From Bradyrhizobium tropiciagri (GTDB lineage: Bacteria; Pseudomonadota; Alphaproteobacteria; Rhizobiales; Xanthobacteraceae): a stretch of DNA of 64,000 nt. A program made the position numbers and the translations under genes. How positions within the stretch are numbered: the stretch's first letter is position 1; each line of letters starts with the position of its first letter. Of the stretch, positions 38,028 to 47,170 are shown piece by piece. The DNA lies in contig NZ_LFLZ01000025.1 in NCBI RefSeq assembly GCF_001189845.1, positions 1 to 64,000 of the forward strand, read 5' to 3'. The notes below the pieces were generated by a model. That model ran no database searches, was not told the origin of the DNA, and saw nothing but the letters and a program-made list of their open reading frames with translations.

Positions 38028-39818
38028 TCACCCCTCCGGCACCCCGGCCATGCGCATCCCTCGAGTGAGGCGCTTAGCGCCAGCAAGAAACGTCGGATTG
38101 TCGCTAAATTGAAGTCTTTTCAAGCGACGGATAGTGAAAGTGGGATCAAGCGCAAGTCCCTCTTTCGCAGCAGCTCGCGCTTCATCCAGCTTCCCGAGAT
38201 GGGCGAGCGCAGCAGCGAGTTCGAAATGCGCCACGGGATAATTTGGGTTGGCCTTCAAGCATCGACGAAACCACTCAACTGCTTCAGCATCCGCCATGAG
38301 GTGCAATTTGGCGAAACCGACCCAGCTCATCCACCGATGTGCACCTTCATCGCGAGGAGAAAAACGTAGCGCTTCGTGTATATGTGACTCGGTTTCTACG
38401 GCGCGACCGACGAAAACTTTGGCAACACCGATGACGGCATGAGCCTCCGCTAAATTCCGGTTCAAAGCCAACGCATGCTCGCATTCCGCTATGCCCTGCG
38501 CGGCGCGGTTAGTAGCCAATTGGACGATACCTAGATACATGTGAGCAGGGGCGTGCTGCGGATCCAAAGATAGCGCCTTGATCAAAGCCGCTTCGGCCGC
38601 GGCAAGGCGTTCATCAGGGTCATCGGCGACAAAAAGGGTCGCGCTTGCCTGATCAACTGCCGCGACGCCCACCAGGGCGTCAACGTTATCTGGTTCGATC
38701 TTCAAGGCGCGTTCGAAGAAGCTCCGCGCCTGCATCATGTGCGCCGGGGTCCAGCGGTTCCAAAGGGCCATCCCTTGGAAATACAAGTCTAGAGCATCTG
38801 GATGCGACGAGCGTTCCGCTCGTCGTGCCTCGACCGCGATGAGTTCGGCGTCAAGCGTGTTGACGAGCCTCGATACAATTTCGTCCTGCATATCAAATAG
38901 ATCGACGACGGGTCTGTCAAAGCGCTCGGCCCACAAGTGATTAGCGGTTTGGGCATCGACAAGCTGCACGTTCACCCGAAGCCGGTTGACGCTACGCTGT
39001 ACAGAGCCTTCGAGCACGTAGCGGATGTTCAGCTCACGTCCGAGCTTCTTTACGTCGATGGCTTTGCCCTTGAACGTGAACGCGGTGTTCCGCGCGATCA
39101 CGAACGCGCCCGCGATGCGCGAAAGGTCCGTAGTCAGGCTCTCAGTCACACCATCAACAAAGTAGTCCTGCTCGGGGTCACCGATGAGATTGGCGAAAGG
39201 CAGCACAACGATGGAAAGACGAGGTGGCGAAACCTGGCCGCCTTGCCTTGCGCGCTCAACATGTGTCGCCGAGCTTGGCCTATCCCGGACAACCGCATAG
39301 GTCCGGACCGGAAGGGCGATGTTTTTGAAGTTCTGCTCGCCAAGATCGACGAACTCAACCCCGACCTTGCCTCGGACGTGGTCGTAGGCAGAAGACGAGA
39401 TGCAGATACCACCGGGCTCCGCGATGCTTTCAAGGCGCGCTGCAATGTTCACGCCGTCCCCAAAAATGTCGTGTGGCTCGACAATCACGTCGCCGATATT
39501 GACGCCCACGCGGAAAGCAATGCGCCTGTCTTGCACATCGCCGCTAGTCAGGTCGTTGATGCGAGCCTGGAATTGCACAGCTGCTCGAACTGCTTCGACC
39601 GAGCTTGGAAATTCCGCCAAGACTCCATCGCCGGTGTTTTTCACAATGCGGCCGCCGTGCTCAGCAATTGCCGGGGCGACAGCGTCGGTCAGGAGGGCTG
39701 TCAGTTTGGCGTGCGTAGCCTCTTCGTCATTGTGCATGAGCCGCGAGTAGCCAGCCACGTCGGCGGCCAATATCGCCGACAACCTGCGTTCGACCCGGAC
39801 TGGCCGCTCCTGCACCAT
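38028..39818 (-). CDS. Class III adenylate/guanylate cyclase with TPR repeats
   Basis: The N-terminal cyclase domain (about 1-180) starts MVQERPVRVERRLSAILAAD. It contains AADVAGYSRLMHNDEEA with a metal-binding Asp, GGRIVKNTGDGVLAEFPSSV with the second, and the end FRVGVNIGDVIVEPHDIFGD. A TolB-like N-terminal domain follows (SIVVLPFANLIGDPEQDYFV, LNIRYVLEGSVQRSVNRLRV). The last 230 residues are TPR-like helices (FFERALKIEPDNVDALVGVA, LIKALSLDPQHAPAHMYLGI, ALALNRNLAEAHAVIGVAKV). This architecture is very common in rhizobia, where many such cyclases coexist. The start at 39818 removes a poorly conserved 24-residue extension. Product probably makes cAMP; the signal is unknown. Confidence 0.93.
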   Translation of the reverse strand: MVQERPVRVERRLSAILAADVAGYSRLMHNDEEATHAKLTALLTDAVAPAIAEHGGRIVKNTGDGVLAEFPSSVEAVRAAVQFQARINDLTSGDVQDRRIAFRVGVNIGDVIVEPHDIFGDGVNIAARLESIAEPGGICISSSAYDHVRGKVGVEFVDLGEQNFKNIALPVRTYAVVRDRPSSATHVERARQGGQVSPPRLSIVVLPFANLIGDPEQDYFVDGVTESLTTDLSRIAGAFVIARNTAFTFKGKAIDVKKLGRELNIRYVLEGSVQRSVNRLRVNVQLVDAQTANHLWAERFDRPVVDLFDMQDEIVSRLVNTLDAELIAVEARRAERSSHPDALDLYFQGMALWNRWTPAHMMQARSFFERALKIEPDNVDALVGVAAVDQASATLFVADDPDERLAAAEAALIKALSLDPQHAPAHMYLGIVQLATNRAAQGIAECEHALALNRNLAEAHAVIGVAKVFVGRAVETESHIHEALRFSPRDEGAHRWMSWVGFAKLHLMADAEAVEWFRRCLKANPNYPVAHFELAAALAHLGKLDEARAAAKEGLALDPTFTIRRLKRLQFSDNPTFLAGAKRLTRGMRMAGVPEG

Positions 39819-40004
39819 GACCCGTAATCCAACCCACAGCACATTGTAGGACGGATCAGATGCTGGTGCCAGACGCGCCTTTATGTCCACGGGGGGTGAT
39901 GTCGGTTATTGGCCCATCGCGTCATTTGCTGCGGTTGCGCAACAGTGGTCGTTATCGGAGCGAAGCGGACATGGCCGAAGTTTATGAGTCCACATCCTGG
40001 TCCT

Positions 40005-42239
40005 TCAGTGCAGGTCGACCGGCGGGTACGGGGTTCCCGGCGGCACGCCGAGATAGAGATATTCCAGGCCATATTTGGCTGCGAATGCAGAAGCCGTGTC
40101 ATCAAGCAGGATTTGCCCCGATCCGTTCAGGTGCAGTTCGGGCCGGGTGAAGCCGTTCAGCGTGAACGCCGGCAGCGTATTCTCGTTGACGAACAGATTG
40201 TCGAACGTGTGCGACACATGGCCAAGGTCGGCAAGGTTTCCGGCGAGGTCGGTCACGACAGCACCGTCGGCGTTGAAGCCGGTGATCGCCAGCGGTGACG
40301 TCGGCGGATTGCCGGCTGTGACCACATGGTCGAACACCAGCTTGCTCCGATCGCCAAGCAGGGCGGTTGCCGCGGCATCGAAGGTCGCGGTGCCGCCATC
40401 GTTCAGCGACAGGGCCGGCGATCCGCCCGCGAGGTGAACCGCCTCGTCGAAGCCGAGGGTGAACTGGATCAGCGATCCGGCCGTCTGGGTGCCGCTTGTG
40501 GGCAGGGCGGTGATGTCGGTCAGATGGGGCGCGATCGTATCGATCTGGAGGACGCCGGCCGGGTTGCCGACGGCGCCGGCAAGGTCGGCGTCATTGCCGG
40601 CCTGGTCCTTGATCGTGCCGCCGCCGGCTCCGATGACGGCAAGGTCGGGGGTGTTGTCATGCGCTCCGACAACATAGCGATAGACGAGCGTGTCTGTGCC
40701 GCTGCCGCCTGCATAGACAGCGGCTCCGCCATCGTTGAGAAGCAAAATCGGGTTGCCCGCGACGGTCACGTTCTCATCGAACTTCAGCGCAAAATCGACC
40801 TCCTTGTTGGCATTCAGATCGCCTGACCCGGCGGTGATCCCGGGGCCCGAGGTGGTGACGGCGGTGATAAGTGGAACCTTGAAGATGAAATCGTCGGCGG
40901 CGAGATTGGCCTTGGTGACATGCTCGAGTGTCAGCGTGCTGCCGCCCCCGAAGTCGATGATGGTGTCGGTGCCGGATTGGGTCGCAAGTGAGAGGATGTC
41001 AGCGAGGCCGTGGACGCCGGCACCAGCAAAGGCGCGGACGTCGATCTTGTCGGGCGTGCCTGCCCCGGCAACGAAGTCGGTGATGGTCTCGGCGCCGGCC
41101 CCGGGTTTGTAGATGTAGGTGTTGTCACCGCCATCGCCGTCAATCACCAGCTTGATCTGGTTGGGCCCGAGTGCCGATCCGTCAATGGTGTCGTTACCGG
41201 CCCCTGCGTGAATCTCGAGCGTGTCGTTCGCGGCTTCCTGACCGGTGATCGTGACGTCGGCATGCAGGCCATCGACAACAATGCGTCCGCCGCTTTCCGT
41301 GACGGTGATGTGATCGGCGCCGGCCGTGCCGGCGACGATCACTGTATCCGCGGCGCCGTCGCCACCGCCTCCGCTGGCCAGCAGGTCGACGGTCACGTGC
41401 CTGACGTCGGTGCCACTGAGGTCGTTGACGGTGACCCGGTCGGCGCCTCCCAGCGCCTTGACGTTGATATTCTCGATGCTGTTGAGGTCCATCGTGACGT
41501 TGGCGACGTCACGGGTGAGCCGTACCCGGGATCCGTTGGCCGAGATGTCGATCTTTTCGGCGATATCGGCGCCGTTGAACTGCAGGGTATCGTTGCCGGC
41601 CCCGCCGTCGACCGTGTCGCTGCCGTCGCCGGGATTCCAGATGTAGGCATCGTCGCCGTCGCCGAGCAGGGCGGTATCGTTGCCGCGTCCGCCGGTGACG
41701 ATGTCGTCGCCGGCGCCGCCGATCAGCAGATCGTTACCGTCGCCGCCGGTGATGGTGTCGTTGCCGTCGCCGCCATCGAGCGTGAGCGAGATCAACGCGC
41801 TCAGCCCGTTGCCGGCGGTGATGATGTCGTCTCCGCCGCCGGCGTGGATGACCTGGTTTTCCGTCGCGCTGATATCGACGGAGAATGGATCGGGGCTGGT
41901 CCTGAGAACGCTCACATGGCTGCCGTTGGCTGCGATGACGAAGGTCTCGCTTGTGTCCTCGCCCTCGATCACGGCGGTATCGCTGCCCGCTCCGCCGTTC
42001 AATGTGACCGGCGGCAGCGCGCCCTGGCTCGCATCGAGCGTGACGGTGTCGTTGCCATCCTGGCCGAGGACGTCGACGGCGGTCGTGCTGGCCGCCGTCG
42101 CAGGCCCGCCCGTGATCGGAACCGCGCCTCCGTTGACCGCGATGACCCCACCTGCGTCGCGGCTGGTGGTGATGGTGTCGTCGGCGGCATCGCCGAGGAC
42201 GGTGAGGACTCCAGCGGCGAGGTTGGCGGTGACGGCCAT
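40005..42239 (-). CDS. RTX-type calcium-binding secreted protein with Ig-like repeats
   Basis: The 744-residue acidic protein starts MAVTANLAAGVLTVLGDAAD. The first half carries RTX nonapeptide repeats (GGxGxDxxx), clearest near residues 150-220: LDGGDGNDTITGGDGNDLLI, GGAGDDIVTGGRGNDTALLG and GDGSDTVDGGAGNDTL. These bind calcium and fold after export. The second half has at least two related beta-sandwich domains (DFALKFDENVTVAGNPILLL and FTLGFDEAVHLAGGSPALSL). No N-terminal signal peptide is seen, so type I secretion by a C-terminal signal is likely, but no type I exporter gene lies in the window. No enzyme motif is visible. A different adhesin or surface-layer role is possible. Confidence 0.87.
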   Translation of the reverse strand: MAVTANLAAGVLTVLGDAADDTITTSRDAGGVIAVNGGAVPITGGPATAASTTAVDVLGQDGNDTVTLDASQGALPPVTLNGGAGSDTAVIEGEDTSETFVIAANGSHVSVLRTSPDPFSVDISATENQVIHAGGGDDIITAGNGLSALISLTLDGGDGNDTITGGDGNDLLIGGAGDDIVTGGRGNDTALLGDGDDAYIWNPGDGSDTVDGGAGNDTLQFNGADIAEKIDISANGSRVRLTRDVANVTMDLNSIENINVKALGGADRVTVNDLSGTDVRHVTVDLLASGGGGDGAADTVIVAGTAGADHITVTESGGRIVVDGLHADVTITGQEAANDTLEIHAGAGNDTIDGSALGPNQIKLVIDGDGGDNTYIYKPGAGAETITDFVAGAGTPDKIDVRAFAGAGVHGLADILSLATQSGTDTIIDFGGGSTLTLEHVTKANLAADDFIFKVPLITAVTTSGPGITAGSGDLNANKEVDFALKFDENVTVAGNPILLLNDGGAAVYAGGSGTDTLVYRYVVGAHDNTPDLAVIGAGGGTIKDQAGNDADLAGAVGNPAGVLQIDTIAPHLTDITALPTSGTQTAGSLIQFTLGFDEAVHLAGGSPALSLNDGGTATFDAAATALLGDRSKLVFDHVVTAGNPPTSPLAITGFNADGAVVTDLAGNLADLGHVSHTFDNLFVNENTLPAFTLNGFTRPELHLNGSGQILLDDTASAFAAKYGLEYLYLGVPPGTPYPPVDLH

Positions 42240-42558
42240 GAATTGCACTCCAGTCAATATTGGCGTGTCCCAGGCCGGACTCGCCGAACTGATGTGATCG
42301 GTTGCCTCCTGAAAAATTCCTGGATGTGGGCGGCCGCGCGCGAACGTGAAGGAAGGGCATGCGAAATTGACAGCCGATTGATCGGTCGAGCAGAGCCGGG
42401 GCTGACCGGGCGGCAGACATCGCCGCGACAAATGGCCGCGTCGTCACTGTGATGCGATCACATGATCAGGGTGACTTGGATCGGATGTGACGGACAGCAA
42501 TGGCGATCACACCGCCATCCGCGTTCGATCGCGCGGAGCGGGTGATCGTCCGAACGCT
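42240..42558. other. Intergenic region upstream of the RTX gene
   Basis: No gene is seen. It contains a CRP-like palindrome (entered separately) and presumably the promoter of the RTX gene. It is also the downstream end of the pentose-phosphate operon (the HAD gene stops at 42559). A ribosome site for the RTX gene is not clear. Confidence 0.5.
42448..42462. promoter_or_regulatory. CRP-like palindrome upstream of the RTX gene
   Basis: The site tgtgatgcgatcaca is a perfect inverted repeat of TGTGAT/ATCACA with a 3-base centre. It resembles a CRP/FNR-family operator, but the spacing between TGTGA and TCACA is 5 instead of the 6 of the E. coli site. It lies about 210 bases upstream of the RTX start. 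Regulation by cAMP is only a suggestion. Confidence 0.35.
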
Positions 42559-43374
42559 TCAGCGAAGCTGCAGCACCGTGTCCATCGCGCGCGCGAAGCC
42601 GTCGTGCTCGTTGGTTTCGGTGACATGCGTGGCGCGCGCCTTCACGTCATCGCTGGCATTGCCCATCGCGAAGGAGACGCCGCTTCTTGCGAACATCGGC
42701 AGATCGTTCTGCATGTCGCCGATCGTGGCGACATTCTCCAGCGACACGCCGAGACGCTTGGCGATGCCCTCGACGAAGGTGCCCTTGTCGTGGCCGGGCG
42801 GGGTGACGTCGAGATAGTAGGTCTGCGAGCGCACCGCGGTTGCATTATTGCCGACCATCTGCTGCATGTCAGCCTCGCAGCGCTGCAGCAGGGCCGCATC
42901 CGAGCTCGCGCCGACGATCTTGCAGGCCTGGTCGAGATAGGGTGTGAAATCGTCGACGATGGTCGGATCGTGCTTGATCGTGTTCGCTTCGTGGGCGGTA
43001 TACTCGCCGTCAGGATTCCGGGTCAGCCAGCGGTCGTTGGTGAACAGCCAGATGTCGACGCCGCGATCGCGCAGCAGATCGACGCAGCGCTTGGCCACCG
43101 CTGCCGGAATCAAATGCTGCTCGATCGCCTTCAGTTGCGGATCGACGATCGAGGAGCCGTTGAAGGCGCCGATCGGCAGCGTGATTTCGAGCGGCGCGAC
43201 CAGGAAACCCATCCCGATCGTCGGCCGGCTGGAGACGATGGTGAAACCGATGCCGGCTTCGTGCAGCTTGCGCACCGCAGCCCTGGCGCCGTCGGTCAGG
43301 GTCTTGTCCTTGGTGAGCAGCGTGCCGTCGACGTCGGACACGACGAGGGCGATGCGGGTCGCGATACTGCTCAT
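42559..43374 (-). CDS. HAD-superfamily (Cof-type) phosphatase
   Basis: The 271-residue protein starts MSSIATRIALVVSDVDGTLL, which carries the HAD nucleophile motif DxDGT. Other features are TIVSSRPTIGM, GAFNGSSIVDPQ in the C2-type cap, and the C-terminal NVATIGDMQNDLPMFARSGV and GVSFAMGNASDDVKARATHV, matching the Cof/YbjI subfamily. These act on sugar phosphates or pyridoxal phosphate. It overlaps the gntK stop by 4 bases as the last gene of the pentose-phosphate operon, so a sugar-phosphate substrate is likely but unproven. Confidence 0.92.
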   Translation of the reverse strand: MSSIATRIALVVSDVDGTLLTKDKTLTDGARAAVRKLHEAGIGFTIVSSRPTIGMGFLVAPLEITLPIGAFNGSSIVDPQLKAIEQHLIPAAVAKRCVDLLRDRGVDIWLFTNDRWLTRNPDGEYTAHEANTIKHDPTIVDDFTPYLDQACKIVGASSDAALLQRCEADMQQMVGNNATAVRSQTYYLDVTPPGHDKGTFVEGIAKRLGVSLENVATIGDMQNDLPMFARSGVSFAMGNASDDVKARATHVTETNEHDGFARAMDTVLQLR

Positions 43375-43904
43375 GGGCGGTCCAGCTTCAGTTGATTGAC
43401 GATGTCTTCGATGATGGTGTCGACGGAACGGTCGATCGCAACCGTGATCGGGCGTTCGTCCGGCGTCGGCGGCTCCAGCGTCTTGAACTGGCTGGCGAGG
43501 AGTCCCGGCGGCATGAAATGGTCCTTGCGCGCGGCCAGTCGTGTCGCGATCAGCTCCTGCGTGCCGTCGAGGAAGACGATGCGGATATCGTTGCGGCCGT
43601 GCACCAGGATGTCGCGATAGCTGCGCTTCAGCGCGGAGCAGGCGATGACGGCGCGTTCGCGGATGCCGCAGGTGCGGTCGATCTCGGCGGCGATCGCGCG
43701 CAGCCAGGGCCAGCGATCCTCGTCGGTGAGCGGCTGTCCGGAATGCATCTTGGCGACATTGCTCGGCGGATGAAAGCTGTCGCCGTCCTCGAAGCGCCAA
43801 CCGATCCGGATCGCCAGGCGGTCGGCGATGGTGCTCTTGCCCGAGCCGGAGACGCCCATCACGACCAGCGCGCAGGGGTTTTGCCCGTCATCCAAGAAAG
43901 TCAC
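43371..43904 (-). CDS. gntK: GntK, gluconokinase
   Basis: Gluconokinase phosphorylates D-gluconate to 6-phosphogluconate, the substrate of Gnd. The 177-residue protein has a Walker A motif in VMGVSGSGKSTIADRLA, then WRFEDGDSFHPPSNVAKMHS, GQPLTDEDRWPWLRAIA, VIACSALKRSYRDIL and RKDHFMPPGLLASQFKTLE. All are hallmarks of the small FGGY-independent GntK family. The start MTFLDDGQNP gives the usual length. It sits 9 bases after pgl and overlaps the HAD gene by 4 bases. Confidence 0.95.
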   Translation of the reverse strand: MTFLDDGQNPCALVVMGVSGSGKSTIADRLAIRIGWRFEDGDSFHPPSNVAKMHSGQPLTDEDRWPWLRAIAAEIDRTCGIRERAVIACSALKRSYRDILVHGRNDIRIVFLDGTQELIATRLAARKDHFMPPGLLASQFKTLEPPTPDERPITVAIDRSVDTIIEDIVNQLKLDRP

Positions 43905-43913
43905 CCAGGGAAG

Positions 43914-44666
43914 TCATCCACCAAAATCCTCCGGCAGCGCGGCCTGATCGATCAGCCAGACGGTTTCGCCCAGCGATCGCGCGCGGTTTGCCGGCAGGTT
44001 CTCGCCTGCGAACAGGCGCGTCAAGATCGCGCGCTTGTTTTCACCGGACACCTCGAACAGCATCTCGCGGCAGGAGGCGAGGGCTGGCAGTGTCAAGGAG
44101 ACGCGCGGCACGAACGGCTCGACATTGGCCTTGGGCACCCCGACCACCCAGCGCTGGGTTTCCTCGACCGCGGGATAGCCGGGAAACAGCGAGGCGGTGT
44201 GGCCGTCGGGGCCGATGCCCATCAGCACCAGGTCGAACAGCGGCCGCTTCGGATCGAGCTGCTCGGCGCCGTAGAACGCCATCAGCTCGTTCTCGTACAG
44301 TGCCGCGCTGACGTCGGGATCCCTGAGATCGGCGGTGTCGGTTGCGATCGGGTGGACATTGGCGGCCGGCGCGCAGCGGTCGAGGAAGGCCTGGCGCGCC
44401 ATGCACATATTGTGCAGCGGGTCCTTGCGCGGCACCAGGCGTTCATCGCCGATGAACCAGTCGATGCGGTCCCACGGAATCCTCGCCCGATAGTCCGGCG
44501 TCGCCAGCAGCTGGTAGAGCGCCTTCGGGCTGGAGCCGCCGGTGAGGCAGATCGCGATCCGGCCGGGGTTCTCGTCGATCCCCGCGATCACCCGCTCGGC
44601 GGCCGTCGTCGCCAGCGCCGCCGGATCGGCGACGGTGATGATCTTGCGCTGGTGGCTCGTGGTCAT
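43914..44666 (-). CDS. pgl: Pgl, 6-phosphogluconolactonase (DevB type)
   Basis: Pgl hydrolyses 6-phosphogluconolactone, the product of Zwf, to 6-phosphogluconate. The 250-residue protein shows the DevB/SOL family motifs ICLTGGSSPKALYQLLATP, IDWFIGDERLVPRKDP, NMCMARQAFLD and VLMGIGPDGHTASLFPGYPA. It follows zwf with 1 base between stop and start, typical of coupled genes in this pathway. Confidence 0.95.
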   Translation of the reverse strand: MTTSHQRKIITVADPAALATTAAERVIAGIDENPGRIAICLTGGSSPKALYQLLATPDYRARIPWDRIDWFIGDERLVPRKDPLHNMCMARQAFLDRCAPAANVHPIATDTADLRDPDVSAALYENELMAFYGAEQLDPKRPLFDLVLMGIGPDGHTASLFPGYPAVEETQRWVVGVPKANVEPFVPRVSLTLPALASCREMLFEVSGENKRAILTRLFAGENLPANRARSLGETVWLIDQAALPEDFGG

Positions 44667-44667
44667 C

Positions 44668-46161
44668 TTAACCCAGCTTCCGCCAGCTGCGGCCGTCGCG
44701 CGTCAGCAGCGCGTTGGCCGCCTCCGGGCCTTCGCTGCCGGCCTTATAGGGTTGCAGGCCGCGGCCGCCGGCGCTCTTCCAGGCGTCGATGAAGGGCTGC
44801 ACCGCCTGCCATCCGGCCTCGACGCTGTCGGCGCGCTGGAACAGCAGATTGTCGCCGATCATGCAGTCATAGATCAGCGTCTCGTAGCCGGTCGACGGCT
44901 CGGCCTTGAAGTAGTCCTTGTAGCGGAACTTCATCTCGACGCCGTCGATGTTGATCGCCGGGCCCGGGACCTTGGTGTTGAACTGCAGCTCGATGCCTTC
45001 GGTCGGCTCGGTCGAGATGACCAGGTAATTCTGCGACAGGCGGTCGACCGCAGTGTCGCGGAACATGGCGAACGGCGCCTGCTTGAACTTGATCGCGATC
45101 TCGGTGCGCTTGGTGGTCAGCGCCTTGCCGGTGCGCAAATAGAACGGGACGCCGGCCCAGCGCCAATTGTCGATGGTCAGCTTCAGCGCGGCATAGGTCT
45201 CGGTCGAGCTGTCGGGCCTGACGTCGGGCGTGTTGAGATAGTTGTCGATCTCGGTGTCGCCGATCCTGCCGGCGCGATACTGGCCGCGTACCGAGTTGTA
45301 TAGTGCCTCCTGCTCGGTCTGGGTCTGGATCGCGCTCAGCACCTCGGCCTTCTCCGAGCGCACCGCGTGGGCGTCGAAGCGCGCAGGCGGCTCCATCGTC
45401 ACCAGCGACAGCAGCTGGAACAGATGGTTCGGCACCATGTCGCGCAGCGCGCCGGTTGCGTCATAGAAGCTGCCGCGATGGCCGACGCCGAGCTTCTCGT
45501 CCACCGTGATCTGGACATGGTCGATGTGGTTGCGATTCCAGATCGGCTCGAACATGCCGTTGGCGAAGCGCAGCACCAGGATGTTCTGGACGGTTTCCTT
45601 GCCGAGGTAATGGTCGATCCGGTAGATCTGGTGCTCGTCCATCAGCTTCAGCAGCGCTGAATTCAGCGCCCTGGCCGAAGGCAGATCGGTGCCGAACGGC
45701 TTCTCGATGATCAGCCGCCGCCAGGCGCCGTTCTCCTCCAGCATGCCGGTGCGTCCGAGCTGCTCGCTGATCGGCAGGAAAGCGCTCGGCGGGGTCGCAA
45801 GATAGAACAGCCGGTTGCCGCCGGTGCCGCGCGCCTTTTCCAGCTTGTCGAGCCGTTCGTTCATCGCATCGAACGACGCGGGATCGCGCGGATCGGCCTC
45901 GACCGAGGTGACGCATTCGAACAGCCGCTTGGCGACCGCCTCGTCCACCGGGCGGGTGGCGAACTTGCGCAGCCCCTGCAGCAGGCTGTCGCTGAGCTGC
46001 TCGCTCGACATGCCCTTGCGGACAATGCCGACGACGCAGAATTTGTCCGGCAGCAGGTTGCCGGCGGCGAGATTGTAGAGCGCCGGGACGACCAGGCGGT
46101 GGGTCAGATCACCGGTGGCGCCGAAGATGATGAAGGAGCAAGGATCGGGTTTCTTCTGCAC
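44668..46161 (-). CDS. zwf: Zwf, glucose-6-phosphate dehydrogenase
   Basis: Zwf oxidises glucose 6-phosphate to the lactone with NADP+ or NAD+, the entry step of the oxidative pentose-phosphate and Entner-Doudoroff routes. The 497-residue product has the nucleotide-binding FIIFGATGDLTHRLVVPALY, LIIEKPFGTDLPSARALN, the active-site RIDHYLGKETVQNILVLRFA with the catalytic His, and PIWNRNHIDHVQITVDE. It starts 15 bases after the gnd stop and is followed 1 base later by pgl. Confidence 0.97.
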   Translation of the reverse strand: MQKKPDPCSFIIFGATGDLTHRLVVPALYNLAAGNLLPDKFCVVGIVRKGMSSEQLSDSLLQGLRKFATRPVDEAVAKRLFECVTSVEADPRDPASFDAMNERLDKLEKARGTGGNRLFYLATPPSAFLPISEQLGRTGMLEENGAWRRLIIEKPFGTDLPSARALNSALLKLMDEHQIYRIDHYLGKETVQNILVLRFANGMFEPIWNRNHIDHVQITVDEKLGVGHRGSFYDATGALRDMVPNHLFQLLSLVTMEPPARFDAHAVRSEKAEVLSAIQTQTEQEALYNSVRGQYRAGRIGDTEIDNYLNTPDVRPDSSTETYAALKLTIDNWRWAGVPFYLRTGKALTTKRTEIAIKFKQAPFAMFRDTAVDRLSQNYLVISTEPTEGIELQFNTKVPGPAINIDGVEMKFRYKDYFKAEPSTGYETLIYDCMIGDNLLFQRADSVEAGWQAVQPFIDAWKSAGGRGLQPYKAGSEGPEAANALLTRDGRSWRKLG

Positions 46162-46176
46162 GTGACCTCGTTCGAT

Positions 46177-47159
46177 TTAAGCCTTTTTCGGCGGTTCCTT
46201 GTGGCCGCCGAAACCTGCACGCATCGCCGAGAGGATCTTCTCGGCGAAGGTGTGATCCTTGCGCGAGCGGAAGCGGGTGTAGAGCGCGGCGGTCAGGACT
46301 TCGGCCGGCACCGCCTCGTCGACCGCGGCATTGACGGTCCAGCGGCCTTCGCCGGAATCCTCGACAAAGCCGGAATAAGTGTCGAGCGTGTGGTTCTGCG
46401 CCAGCGCCGAAGCGGTGAGGTCGAGCAGCCAGGACGGGATCACGCTGCCGCGCCGCCAGACTTCGGCGATGTCGGCGATATCGAGATCGAAGCGGTGATC
46501 CGCCGGCAGCGCCTCGATATTGGCGTTCTTCAGGATGTCGAAGCCTTCGGCATAGGCCTGCATCAGGCCGTATTCGATGCCGTTGTGGATCATCTTGACA
46601 AAATGCCCGGCGCCAACGGGACCGGCATGGATGTAGCCCTGCTCGATGCGCGGATCGCGGCCGTCGCGACCCGAGGTGCGCGGGATGTCGCCGATCCCTG
46701 GCGCCAGCGCCTTGAAGATCGGGTCGAGCCGGTCGACCACCGGCTTGTCGCCGCCGATCATCATGCAGTAGCCGCGCTCGATGCCCCAGATGCCGCCGCT
46801 GGTGCCGACATCGACGTAATGCAGTCCGCGCTCGCGGAGTGCCTTGCCGCGGCGGACGTCGTCCTGCCAGAAGGTGTTGCCGCCATCGATGATGACGTCG
46901 CCGGGCTGCATCAGCTTGGCGAGCGCCTCGATGGTGGCTTCGGTGATCTTGCCGGCCGGCAGCATCACCCAGGCGGTGCGCGGCGCCTCCAGCTTAAGGA
47001 CGAAATCCTCCAGCGACGAGGCGCCGGTGGCATTGTCCGCGACCAGCGCGGCGACCGCCTTGGGATCCTTGTCGTAGACACGGTGGTGTGGCCGTTGCTC
47101 ATCAGGCGGCGGACGATGTTGCCGCCCATCCGCCCGAGGCCGATCATGCCGAGTTGCAT
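46177..47159 (-). pseudogene. gnd: Gnd, short-type 6-phosphogluconate dehydrogenase (frameshifted in this sequence)
   Basis: Gnd decarboxylates 6-phosphogluconate to ribulose 5-phosphate. The N-terminal part starts MQLGMIGLGRMGGNIVRRLM with the dinucleotide fingerprint. Near 47079 one G is missing (gtgtc instead of gtggtc), and the frame changes from HTTV to the next frame (VYDKDPKAVAALVADN). The rest (MQPGDVIIDGGNTFWQDDVR, YVDVGTSGGIWG, GAGHFVKMIHNGIEYGLMQA) continues to 46177. Joined length is about 327 residues. This is the short, often NAD-preferring form, not the 470-residue type; cofactor preference is inferred from family. It sits between tal-pgi and zwf. Confidence 0.93.
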
Positions 47160-47170
47160 CCTGGCCTCCG

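Noticed and set aside
41680..41760. Short repeated units that might be a CRISPR array
   Set aside because: The period is 27 bases within an open frame and encodes GGxGxDxxx calcium-binding repeats. Spacers are absent.
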